DNA of 64,000 nt. Source: Sparassis latifolia. Taxonomy: Eukaryota; Basidiomycota; Agaricomycetes; Polyporales; Sparassidaceae. The translations under genes and the position numbers were made by a program. The notes below the pieces were generated by a model, which was given only the letters and a program-made list of their open reading frames with translations, was not told the origin of the DNA and did not search any database. The first letter of the stretch is position 1; each line of letters opens with the position of its first letter. The stretch is taken from the NCBI GenBank assembly GCA_018466975.1, contig CM031562.1, positions 3,472,001-3,536,000 of the forward strand. The letters are read 5' to 3'. Shown piece after piece: positions 11,065-21,857 of this stretch.

Positions 11065-12140
11065 AAGGAAGTTGTGCCCTGGACGTATGCGCAATGCACG
11101 TAGCATTTTCACCTCTTCACCGACCATATTCCAGTTTGCAATTGCGGTGTTATGCGCCTTCCTGGTAAATTGGACAATAATCAGGTTTTCTGCCGTTAGT
11201 GGAGGTGAGTTCATGGATCAGATCGTACTGCTGGGACTGCCCCACCCATTTGTCTGCAAAGTAGGAAGCATGCACCTCTGCTCTCTGCAACGATCTTCGA
11301 CTGAATTTACTTCTGGGGAGCATCTACCTTTTCGTCGACGGTTGCATTGATTCAAGGCTGGCTATCACCCGGAAAATATCGCTGATTACTTACCTAGGAT
11401 GCACACAGTCTGGACAGCACCTTCCACTATGTTCACATCCTCGTGTGCACTCCCCCTTAAAGTTAGTCGCCGTTGCGCCAAACCGCAGTGGAAGCTCCGA
11501 GGAACACGACCCGTGAGCTATTTTAAGTCCAATTCTGCTGTAGTGGCTGCGAAGGTTGAAACTGATCATTCATCACTTGGGTGTGCCAGAACATCTCCAC
11601 CCGAGCTCTGAGCCGTCAACAGTTTCTGAACCATTCCCTCAGCGTTTCGTTGTACGCGTCGTCTCTCGCGGCATGTCGTCCTCTGTACACCACAGAAATT
11701 GTATCCTATTCGCCGACTCATCGAGTCATGCATGATGCAGGTGGCGACATTAATGCACACAGTATCAAAATCCGACGGTGCACGTTATCGGGTCCTTTCC
11801 GCGATCCTGTCCGCGATCTATGAGATCGGCAGAATAATCCAGTGCTAGCAGAAAGGAGGGAATAAGTATATACTCACGACTCCGATGTCAGCCTGGCACA
11901 TGCCGCACATCCTCTGGTAACTCGAGACATTGAGTAAACGATCCTATTTATCAGACTGAAAGAGCGGCGGCATCAGCTGAAGGATAGTGATATCAGCCAA
12001 TGGAATGCAAGTGTCAAAAGCTGAAGCAAAGTTGAAGACAAACATATGCAGTCGGAGACAGTGCGATACAGCTGAGATGATGATATGTTCCTCAAGAACC
12101 TATTCAACAGCAGGCACTTATATAGATATATGGATTACCA
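11065..12140. other. Intergenic, no gene supported
   Basis: Only short scattered frames are present. The right part, about 11850-12140, lies downstream of the broken NTPase on the minus strand and may contain its unrecognisable C-terminal remains. Confidence 0.45.
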
Positions 12141-13230
12141 TCATCTTAACAGATGCTGTGCCTCCTTGTGAACCATACTCATAATGTATGGAGTTGCAAT
12201 CTTTCCGGAGAGGAAGTTTCTGTGGATAACCCCGTCTACGATTGCCGGCCCTACAGCCACCAATACATTGTTGACAGAGTCGTTATCATCGAGGTCTCCT
12301 TGTGGGAACAGAATGTCCAGTTTTTGACACTGTACTAAGGCATTACGAATGGCGCTTTCGTGCTGCAGAGGGTCTGCGTCGTATACAATTCGTGCGGATG
12401 GACCAAATCGCCAATAGGCATCCCAAAGATCCTCAGTAGTGCGCAACGTGAAGGTCTGTAGTGGCCTAAAACAGAACTGGATCAGATCCTTGTGACAGTC
12501 GCAAAACCATCAGACATACGCTGCAGCACATATCTCAGACCACGACCAGAGTTTCATGACATACTTTTCAACTTTTTTTGTTTGGCCCATTCCTTGTATC
12601 TGGAGGATTTCGGCAAGGTGCAAAAGACAACCTTCCACGGCAAGAAGTCCACACTGTTCCACACCAGCGACCCTTGCGTGTCATTCGAGTCATACAGAAC
12701 CCATCCTGCATCCTCCTCTGCGAAATTCCCTCCGGGAACAACTCCATTGTGTATAGCGCGGATCGCCGAACGTAATGTTGAGCCATCCATGTCGGCACTT
12801 GTAAATCGGTAGGCACCGGACTCTCGAAACAAATAGTAGCTGAAGGGATTGATTGATAAAATCGTCGGTTGACCTTTGATGAGCCGTTTGATCAGAGCGT
12901 ACACTAGGAACAGAGTCTTCCCTGGTCACGCAGGTCGGTTCTATCGTCACTTGAATCCGCGTGCTACGCACCAATACCGGGCTGACCAGTCAACACGACA
13001 GGCCTTTGGTCTTTCTCGAAAGTTGCCATTGCGTCTACATACTCCTGTCGAACGAGTATCATCGGCTGAGAACTTGCGATAGGTCGAGGCAGCCACGACA
13101 GGTCGAGAACAGTGTAGTTGATGGTTATGTTAGGGACATCAAAGACAGGGTCACCGACAGCTGAAGCAGCCGCCTCATTGTCGTCATGGCCTGCGGAAGA
13201 ATCAACGTCGATATCGCTGGACTCCATCAT
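12141..13230 (-). pseudogene. Broken P-loop NTPase-like (Crinkler-type family) relic
   Basis: The minus strand reads an acidic N-terminal segment and a VVLTGQPGIGKT Walker A motif that is completed across a GT...AG intron. A helical segment (VYALIKRLIKG) and beta-rich stretches follow, then the TEDLWDAYWRFG motif. This order is that of a large Agaricomycete family of P-loop proteins related to Crinkler-type proteins and often seen as expanded, host-variable genes. It is broken. A run of seven A/T at 12573-12579 is one base off frame: the upstream frame hits a stop soon after it, while downstream the motif MKLWSWSEI continues in another frame. The frame then ends at 12141 well short of the family's usual length. 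The N-terminal start near 13230 or further upstream is uncertain. The frameshift could be a real mutation or an assembly error in a homopolymer. Confidence 0.6.
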
Positions 13231-14648
13231 GTCCCGTAAATCTTCGTAATCTGGAAATGAGCAACACTTCTGAACGAATACTTCGTCCGATTCGCTTTTC
13301 CATAATTTGCGATACGAAAGCTTCGGTCGTCTTCATCAAAATCATCGTCGTTGAGAGCGATACTCGAGAGGTGTATAACCGGCATGATAGACAAGATATT
13401 ACCAGTGGGAAGAAGGCCCGCCTGAAGTCCCTCAGTGATCTGTCAGTGACAGGGGCCACGAAAGTTCAAAGTTGCGACAAGGTAGCTCTCGATCACGTGA
13501 TGGCTACGCGTAGAGACGCGTCAGGACGCGTCGCGCGTTCGCAAGTTGCTTAAAGTTATTTCTCCTTTCTGACGTCGGTCGATCCGTGCTTAGGCGAGCC
13601 GTGAAGTGTACTTTTGTTGCGCATTTATCTCCACATTGCCTGATGCTGCCTGCTGACGCGGGCCTTTGGTGCCCTGTTCGGAGACAACGGCTTGACCCGC
13701 GGCCCCACTGCGTTTCTTTTGTACTAAGGAGTATTCCATCCGCCACGATTTGGTCCTTTTTTCATGTTCATGGTTATTGCCGTAACTTCCGCCCCACCGC
13801 TGGATCGCGCTACATCGGGACCCTGAATTCCACGTTTTATCGCCGGGATGGACATACCTCAAACCATTAGCTACAAACTAGCCATATTGCTCAATGGACT
13901 GTTTTTACAGAGAAGTTTTCCGTCTTGTTACCCGTCGTGGATAGCTCTTACTAGTACACTAGCTCAACTCCATGTTGCAGTTTGCTTCCTATATCGTCAC
14001 TTCAAATACGACCTTGACTAAACTACTACGAATATCCACACACTATTGCAAAAGAAACGCGCTCTTTGTTACGGCAGGGTCTCCGTTGTGAGTGGATGTC
14101 TCACGCGGTTTGAACCATTTTGCTGAACCGTACACAGGCTTTCGGCATGACACTGGTATTATCTTGCAATGAGTATCTTTATATGCCGATCATTCACGAA
14201 CCCCAAAGAGTTGATTTTTCTTGTAGGAATCGTCTGTGTTGAGGTACATTTCGTCCAGCATCTTCCCGCAGACCACAACGATGGTGAATATCTTTATAGT
14301 AAATGGCTCGTGTTCGTGCTATGACTCCTTGTTCTCATTCCCACTAACGCTATCTAACACCAATAGCACCGTTCCATTTCAGCGAGCACACCAGCGTCAT
14401 GTGCGTTCTCGCGTAGCACGATGGAGGAGTGACCATTCACTTCGGTGCGATTTCGCCATAGTGGCTCTGCGAAAGGCGTAATTTGCGACAGCAACTCACT
14501 TCTCACTGTTGCTGGAAAGACACTCTTCTCCGTGCTGCTGAATCGATGATGTCCTTATCCAGGTACCGTTGGGGTTCCATATTCGAAGGAACAATTTGAA
14601 ATCATGCTACAGCACATTCCGGACCTGAAACTGACGAACTACTACGAC
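13231..14648. other. Intergenic, no gene supported
   Basis: A frame continuing upstream of the NTPase relic to about 13360 (acidic NDDDFDEDDR stretch, minus) may be an additional 5' exon of that relic. The remainder, 13400-14648, has no coding or repeat signal I can support. Confidence 0.4.
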
Positions 14649-15249
14649 CTATGTTTCCTGGGCATCTGCAAGTCGTCGGCTGCCCTCGACCTGCACGTGC
14701 AATACTGGCGCTTCTGTCTCACAATCTGGCGAGTCCTGTACTACACAACCGTTTGCATCCTTCACACCAGGGAAACACAGCTCGGAGTCTTCTTGTGTGG
14801 ACGTGTCTTGGCCTGACGTGCCGTCCTCGTCCACATCTTGATCCGTCTCTTCCCCATCTCCCTCACTTCCATCTTCCTCACTCGCAGACTGCTCACCCGC
14901 ATCCGATGCAGCAGGCCGCCGTGCGCGTCGCGTGCTGGCAACTGCAGCGACATACGAAACCTTGGACATGATCCGCGCACGCTCGCGGGCCGCCTTCCAC
15001 CGCTTGACGTTCGCCTGGTGCGACTGCGCTTTCAGGTGCGCGCCAAGGGACTGACGCCAGATCCAGTCCGACGAAGACGACCTATGTTTCGGGAGGTTCG
15101 GGCTCGGGTTGTCCTTGCAGGCCTCACAGCGCACCTTCTTGGTGGCGGGATCCAGGTAGATTTCTTGGAGATAGTAGGTGAGAAAGTGATGCCACAACAA
15201 TTTGTCTTGATTGCTCACCTTCTGGGAGGGGCTTTCGTTTGCGGGCCAT
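14649..15249 (-). CDS. Small protein with a C2H2-like zinc-binding segment
   Basis: Two exons (15249-15219 and 15163-14649) give 181 residues beginning MARKRKPLPE. Using the upstream exon removes an unlikely Trp/His-rich N-terminus and leaves a clean 55-bp intron. Residues 18-60 hold VRCEACKD and, 30 residues on, LGAHLKAQSHQ, i.e. a Cys-x2-Cys...His-x4/5-His arrangement as in BED or C2H2 fingers, with a tryptophan-rich spacer (DWIWRQS). A basic stretch is followed by a strongly acidic tail (EEDGSEGDGEE). A DNA-binding nuclear protein is plausible but not shown; such finger-plus-acidic-tail genes are frequent orphans in Agaricomycetes. No family name is assigned. Confidence 0.6.
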
Positions 15250-15940
15250 AGCGGATAAGGTTATATGTAAAGTGAGTGGTCCGTTCAGGAGGTGGGCTGA
15301 TCAAACAGTACGGACGTGCATTCTTGCAGGACTGCGCGTGCCAACGCGTGGCAATTGAAGTGGCCTCTGTATGGGCGGGACAACGTCCTGCGGATCTCTA
15401 CTTCGATCTCATTTGTCCTTGTCCATCCGGCTCCGTTCTCGTTGTCCCTGCAAGTCCATACGAAGGCCCAAGATTCACGGGAGGGAGCGAACTTCACATT
15501 GCACAAAGAGTTATCAGTGACGCGTGTACTCAACCTGGTCCCCCGGTGCCCACCATTCTCAGCCACTCTTGCGTTTCTCAAGGTTCCATCTTTCTCGTCA
15601 GGTCCCCCTCCAGGTTTCGTTGTTTGTCCTACATTTCCATCTGCATGACGCGCATATGCCGAAAGTTTTGAGCCCGAAGTTCTCCTGTAGCATGGAACAC
15701 GAAGACCACGCACACCCGATGTAACACCCAACGACACCAGTCTTCGCAGCCTGTGAGCATCCAAATCCAAAGTCTAAGATAAAGCACAACGAGGGATAAA
15801 TCGTGTATAACGAACGCAGGGCCACCACGTAGGACAGCAAATACATATTAAACGCGAAAGCGTCCGGCCAATCCAAAGGCAGTTACGGAGCCGCACACGT
15901 ACTATATCCTTGCATTAGAATTACCGCACACGGGGTCATA
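15250..15940. other. Intergenic, no gene supported
   Basis: Several overlapping frames exist on both strands (for example 15285-15770 minus), but none has family resemblance or a splice pattern. The sequence lies between the starts and ends of two minus-strand genes and probably contains the promoter of the C2H2-like gene. Confidence 0.45.
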
Positions 15941-17721
15941 TCATGCAGCGACAAGCCACGCCGCGGCGAGCGCGACCAGCGACAGGGCAGCCGCGTGCGA
16001 GTTCACAATCAGAGGCGACGCGCCTGAGCTGCTCCCGCTTCCGTTTCCGCTTCCGTTCCCACTTCCACTCCCACTCGAGCCTGCGGATCAGTGAGTAACA
16101 GAACAGGGCGCAGAAGATGTGGTGGACGTACTCGAACTCGTAGGCAGTGGCAAGCCGGTCTGGGTGAATGTCGCAGAGCCGGGGGTACCAGGAGTACCTG
16201 AAGAAGGCCTGTGAGTGACAAGGGACAAACCTGATCAGCATAACAGCTCGCACCTGAAGAACCTCCTGCGGCATTTGACAGTTGTGCAAAGCCGACCGCC
16301 GGCGGATTCGCGCGGAACACGCTATACACATTTTTCTGCAAGAGGTCAGACACACGAATAGTCGTGTCCACTCAAGACGTACCAGGAAAGTGTCTCCGAA
16401 CACCCAGCTGGGGTTCCCGTTCCCGACGCTGGAGCCGAGATTGAGGTCAAATATGCCGCCGAGACAGTCATTTTTGTTGTCGACGCTCCCGAGATTCATA
16501 TCCGCGGCGCTAACAGGCCATGACTGTCCCCCAAACGCAAACGAGATATTGAGGTTGGTCGAGCACGCTGTAACCCGTCATATTCAGATGCAATAGAGGG
16601 GACGATCCGCGGAACTCACGGAACGACCAGAAGCCCGCGTACTGGCCCGTCAGCGCCTGTGCGCCGGGAATCGCACCGTAAATCGCCTGCACCGCCTGCG
16701 TGGGCGCGCCGATGAGCGTCGTGCCGGTGTCGATTGCCGCCTGTGCAGAAGTGCCGTTCTGGAAGGAGACCGACTTGCCCTGTACGGTGACGGCGGAGAC
16801 GGTGAGCAGCCAGAACGACGGGCTGCTGCTCGAGCCGGTGAGGCTCTGAAACTCGATGTTGCCCGTGAAGAGGCTGCTGTTCGTGCCGCCGAGCGTGAAC
16901 ACGCCGCCGTACTCCTCCGCCTGGGCGGTGGGGTCATCGACGAAGCGGGTGAGCCAGAAGCTCATCTCGCCGCTCGCCAGCTGGCCGTCTGAGACGAGGG
17001 CCTGCCAGAACGGTGTCGCCTGCGTAGACGCGAGAGCCTCGAACGCGAGGCCAATAATACCAGAGACGTTTCCCGAGAGCAGCTGCGACGTGACCTGGTT
17101 CGCGAGCAAGAACGTCTGCGACTTGACAGTGAAGCCGCCCATGCTCACGGTGTCCTGCGCGAGCGTGCCCTGCACCGTACCGCTCCCATATTGGATGCTG
17201 ACCTCACTGCCACCACTGCTGTTACCTCCGCCACTACCCGCCGAGGATGGTTGGGTAAGAGACGAGGACGAGGAGGGGTTGAACTCGGGCGTGCCTGACG
17301 CGCATGACACGCAATTAGTAGACGAGAGCCAGAGGTCCGAGGAGCCAGTGTCGAGCACGACGGGGAAACTCTGGGACGGTGTGCCTATCGAGATGCTCGC
17401 GATATAGGATGAGTCTGAGAACTGGATTATGATGTCATAACGGGACATTAATATTTTAGAGACATTAGAGATGAAGGAAATTTCCCGAAGGTCAAGCTGG
17501 CTGACCTGGTTTATCATGGGAATGCCTGCAGTTGAGCCACGCCTCTGGAGCTTGGAGGATAGGGTCTCGAACCCGTACCGCGCGCGCATGAATTCCGCTG
17601 AAGCAACAAAGTCGTCGATGGCGGCTCGCGCCGCCTGCCTGCGAATTAAAGGGACATTGACGGGTTCGGCGACAACAGGAAGAGCAAACAACGACAGCAA
17701 CAGCGACGAGGACCAAAACAT
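15941..17721 (-). CDS. Pepsin-like aspartic protease, GPI-anchored type (copy 1)
   Basis: The start at 17721 is chosen because it opens a signal peptide (MFWSSSLLLSLFALPVVAEP); the frame upstream is longer but has no such feature. Exons are 17721-17506, 17421-16620, 16567-16383, 16335-16254 and one or two more to 15941. A propeptide with RARYGFETLSSKLQ precedes the A1 fold. The first catalytic motif is VVLDTGSSDLW, the flap IQYGSGTVQG, the second catalytic motif AAIDTGTTLIGAP, and the C-terminal signature SWVFGDTFLKNVYSVF. A Ser/Gly-rich linker and a hydrophobic tail ending VALAAAWLVAA suggest a GPI-anchor signal. The junction in the Ser/Gly linker (about 16080-16200) is unresolved. It is a secreted or cell-surface endopeptidase, head-to-head with a close paralogue. 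Confidence 0.88.
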
Positions 17722-18924
17722 GTTGGTGGTGGGGAAGAGAGGTGTAGCCCGGCGGTGGACTGCGCAGCTGCTTATGTCACGGGGTCTGCTGGCTGACGGC
17801 CACGATGACGAGGAGCGATTTGTCGATGGCCAAGACTCAGGAGATGCCGCGGCAGAGTCGTGTGCACTGCCCCGACGTTCCGCAGCCAGTTCTGTTCTGA
17901 ATTTGGCCGGTTTGCTGTAGAGCCGCGGCCTCCTCCCTTGCCAGAGCTGCCGCTCCGACTGATACTGGAAATAACGGCAAAAGTCTAGGACATTCCACAT
18001 CGCTATTGGCATGCATAACTCACTTCCACCGACTCCTGACCATCTTCGTGGGGACGTGAATCCGAACTGGAGACACTTGGGCTTAAGCGGCTGGGTACAG
18101 TACGTCGATGAGGGTTCGGGCGAGTCGCGCTGACTAGATCTGACTCGTGTATGGTAGCTTTACGCACGATACAGATTCACGGTACGCTGTACAAGTCAAA
18201 GATGCCAACATCAATCACATTGCTGTATAACTACTAGGATTTAGAATGATGATCACTCTAGCATGCGTTCGGTACGCCTTGGCGTGTCCTGTCAGTGTCA
18301 GCGTGACCCGCCGCTATCTGTGCGCCTTTTCATCCTATCGCTGTGACGTGTTGTGTAACTCGAGGCCAGCCCTGCCATCGATCTGCCAAGGAAGGTTTTT
18401 ATGTTGGAAGCGGAAATGAGTCGAGTGGTCGAGTGGAAGACACTTTCAGCCACCTCTGCCTGTTCCGGGAAGGCCGGAAAGTAGCGAACGCGTGCATCTT
18501 CGGAACGTCTGTGTGTCCGAGTCAGCGACGGTCGTCAGCTTGATCTCTCTGTTGTCCGACGAGGCTGTTCTCGTTCTTCCTCTTGGGCCTTGGCTCTTCC
18601 GATTTCTGGCGTTTCTGTCATACCACATTTTACGTTGTCCTGGAAAATGATTTTTCAGCCCACAAGGCGCGCGCCCACTTGGCACGGCTTCCTGAGTTTA
18701 TTATAATGCTCTCCACACGCTCGTGTCTTTTCAGACGTACTAGTACCGCCGCATCTCGTACCTGCCTTTCAAAAAGCACTAGCTTCCTGCCTGCTGTCGC
18801 GGGGAGCGGTGCTAATTGGCGTTTGCATCAGTGCTGTGGCTACTGCCAGAAGTCGTGGTGCAAAGTATAAGAACTAGCGCTTGGCTTTGATCGATTTCAT
18901 CTCTAATTCTCCTTCCTTACATCC
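17722..18924. promoter_or_regulatory. Divergent promoter region between protease paralogues
   Basis: About 1.2 kb lies between the two start codons and must hold both promoters. A TATA-like AAAGTATAAGAAC lies near 18864-18876, about 50-60 bp before the plus-strand ATG, in a suitable place. No gene is seen, and the two flanks show no obvious sequence symmetry despite the duplicated genes. Confidence 0.5.
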
Positions 18925-20724
18925 ATGCTTTACTACCGTGGGCTGCAGCTCCTTCTATTTGCTGCCCTCGTTGCGGCGGAGCCTCTCCATGTCTCCATGA
19001 ACCGCAAGAGAAATCCTTCGCTGGCTGCTTACGCTGCGTCGGCCGAGCGCATACGTGCCAGGTACGGTTTCGAGACGCTTTCCTCGAAACTCCAAAAGCG
19101 AGGACAGACTGCTGGTATTCCAATTACGGACCAGGTGAGCTCTCTCGCTCGCATCCCATGGGGCGTGTGTTTATGTCTGGCAGGACAGCGATGTCTCCTA
19201 CACTGGCACCGTCACAGCCGGCACCCCACCGCAGGACTTCTCAGTCATTCTCGACACCGGCTCGTCCGACCTTTGGTTCCCTGTCACCAACTGCTCTACT
19301 TGTCCCGTCGGACCCGCCTTTGACCCTTCCGTCTCGACGAGCCTTAAAATCCCAGAGGTGAACGGCCAGGCGTACGCGGTGACGATTCCATACGGCAGCG
19401 GCACAGTTGCCGGTGTGCTTGTGCAGGACACGATAACCATGGGCGGTTTCTCTATAGCGCAGCAGACGTTCGTTGCGGTGGAGGATATGACTTCGGGCGT
19501 GCTGCACGGCACCGCTGCGGGGCTCATGGGGCTCGCGTTCCAGTCGCTCGCGTCGACGCAGTCGATGCCCTTCTGGCAGGCGCTGATCTCGGGGAACCAA
19601 CTTTCGAATCCGGAAATGTCGTTTTGGCTCACGCGGTTTAACGGCGACGCGAACGCGGCCGGCCAGGAGTATGGCGGCGTGTTCACGCTCGGCGGCACGA
19701 ATAGCAGTCTGTACACTGGCAACATCGAGTTCCACGACATGGCGAACGGCACGTCCAACCCGACGTTCTGGCTCCTGTCCGTGTCCGGCGTCACCGTGCA
19801 GGGCAAATCCGTCACGATCGGCGGTGGGAGCGACGCCCTTGCTGCGATCGACACTGGCACGACGCTCATCGGTGCGCCCACTGATGCGGTGCAGGCAATA
19901 TACAACGCGATCCCCGGCTCGCAGGCGCTTACGGGCCAGAACGAGGGTTTCTACAGCTTCCGTGCGTGCCTGCAAGTCATGTCTTCACACGTGTTTTGAC
20001 GGTTTTGCAGCTTGCACCACTACGGTGAACGTGTCACTCTCGTTTGGTGGTCGGTCATGGCCAATTGACCCTACGGACATGAACCTCGGCACTCTCGACG
20101 CAGGCCAATGCATGGGCGGTGTATTCGACGTTACACTTGGCGCGAATGTGGGCAACGGCGATCCGAGCTGGATCGTCGGCGACACATTTTTGGTAAGCCC
20201 AGCGGAGTTGTTGCAGTGTATGTGCCTGATTAAGCGATGAATCCAAAACAGAAAAACGTCTACAGCGTATTCCGTGCCAGTCCTTTGTCGATCGGATTTG
20301 CGCAGTTGGCCGGCGGGTCTTCGTCTGGTGCGTCTTCTTCTGGTGCGTCTTCTCTTCTCGACTCTCTTTGAGAAGCTTTACTCACAATCATATGATCTAT
20401 ATTTTCTTCCCTGCCCGCCTCGTGCAATCCGCAGGAGGCTCCAGCTCCTCTAATGGTGCACAAAGCACTGCTTCATTCCACACCACATTCGGTATGTCAA
20501 TATGCTGAGCTCGCGCCACTTTTCTCTAACTGGTGCGTGGACAATTAGGCGGTAGCGGTTCGCATACCACCACCGGCGGGTCGCCCACCAGCGCAGGGAG
20601 CTCGCCCTCGGGCCCGCCAGGCTCAGGCGGCTCAGCGATTTCTGGCGCGCGCTCGACGATCGCGAGCGTCGGCGGGTTCTACATCGCGGCGGGCCTCGCG
20701 CTCACCCTTGCTTCCGCATGGTAG
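18925..20724 (+). CDS. Pepsin-like aspartic protease, GPI-anchored type (copy 2)
   Basis: Six exons (18925-19134, 19184-19961, 20011-20192, 20252-20327, 20435-20491, 20549-20724) give 492 residues with all phases matching. It has a signal peptide (MLYYRGLQLLLFAALVAAEP), a propeptide sharing RARYGFETLSSKLQKRG with copy 1, the first active site VILDTGSSDLWFP, a flap IPYGSGTVAG, a second active site AAIDTGTTLIGAP and the SWIVGDTFLKNVYSVF motif. A Ser/Gly/Thr-rich linker and a hydrophobic end (GGFYIAAGLALTLASAW) indicate a GPI-attached protease. The first three introns sit at the same places as in copy 1, so the pair arose by duplication with inversion. An alternative donor near 20345 would lengthen the Ser-rich linker slightly. 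Both catalytic aspartates are intact. Confidence 0.92.
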
Positions 20725-21110
20725 CCACGCATTCGCTCTTTTCAGTTTGCTTGAAGACTCGGACGCTTTTTCCCCAATGTATACCTGGGGTGATGGTGCT
20801 GCTATATTTACAAGTTTGGATGCAATCGCTAAGCTGAAGGGACTCGGAACTGCATGTACTTAATTGACGAACATTGTCGCTCATTCCGTATCATGTTTGC
20901 TTGTGGCAATCTTGTTGTCGATGTCGCGATATGCATTCGAGGATTCGCTGTAACTAGATCGTCGTGGCTCCGCGTCAACGCAAAGTACAGAATATATTTT
21001 GGGCAGTAGGGCTGTTAGAGCGCTCAGCGCCTGTGTTTGTGACACTGGGTCACGGGACCGCGTGTTGAGGGCACGTGCTGAGGGCAAACCCTCCAGAAGT
21101 GAAAGCGTAC
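20725..21110. other. Intergenic, no gene seen
   Basis: This is the 3' flank of protease copy 2. No coding or repeat signal is seen until the MITE-like element begins. Confidence 0.45.
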
Positions 21111-21517
21111 TGGATGCCTTCCCGTAGCCGTTTAGAGACGTTCTAAAGCTAAATTTCGTCTCTAAATCACTCCGGCACGTCGGCCAATTGATCTCCGACG
21201 AGCCTGTGAACAAAGTGAGACCTTTCTAAACCTTATATCTGGAAGGGGGGGTCGACCCCCCCTTCCAGATTCTAAACGTCTCCCTAAACTATATTTTCGA
21301 CCTCCGCACCCTCGCAACCCCCATCATCGCCTATATTTGGTGTTATGCATCACTTACATCATCTTGCCGTTCATCCTCTGACCGTCTAGAACTTGATTTA
21401 GTGATCATGGTCTCACGTCGTTACGGTCTCGCAAATCTTGCTGTTCCGACACAGTGGGGCATTTCGTAGTCCGCTTTATGATTTAGAAATGCTCTAAATC
21501 CTACGGGAAGGCATCCA
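21111..21517. mobile_element. MITE-like element with 17-bp perfect terminal repeats
   Basis: TGGATGCCTTCCCGTAG at 21111-21127 is matched exactly in reverse complement at 21501-21517. The similarity continues inward more loosely through TTTAGAG and TTCTAAA motifs, giving an imperfect terminal inverted repeat of about 40 bp. The 407-bp interior has no coding frame, several TCTAAA-type motifs and a perfect palindrome. No clear target duplication is visible, so the superfamily is not assigned. Confidence 0.6.
21237..21270. repeat. Perfect 34-bp palindrome
   Basis: The sequence reads ATCTGGAAGGGGGGGTC and then its exact reverse complement, with no spacer, and contains a GTCGAC centre and two seven-base G/C runs. 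It lies inside the MITE-like element. As single-stranded DNA or RNA it would fold into a 17-bp stem. Confidence 0.9.
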
Positions 21518-21857
21518 CTTTCTATGCGTTTGGTGTGTGCTGTCTGTTTTGCGGCAATCCTGTCCGCTCCGAACAGACACAATCTCGTGCTCTCTCCTGC
21601 CGCTACCTGGTGGCCTTTCGAGTATAACTGGGGTGAGTACAAAGTTAGTAGGTTAGTTCACGACATCCGGAGATTACGGCAGACAACTGCATCAGATGTC
21701 CGTCATTTACCAGTCGAAACGCAGCTAGAATACCGCACAAAGTGTCTACTATGACGATGCGCTTTTACAAGACTCACGAATTTTGTGCTACGGAACAGAC
21801 CGTACTTATGTACATACATCCAAAGCCACTGACTACACACGTTCGACCCTCAGTGCC
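21518..21857. other. Intergenic, no gene seen
   Basis: This short stretch between the MITE-like element and the broken protease has no supported feature. Confidence 0.4.

Noticed and set aside
13590..13870. Overlapping frames of about 90 codons on both strands
   Set aside because: They are mirror frames without family resemblance.
15285..15770. 161-codon minus-strand frame between C2H2-like and protease genes
   Set aside because: No recognisable composition or motif; competing frames of similar length overlap it on the plus strand.
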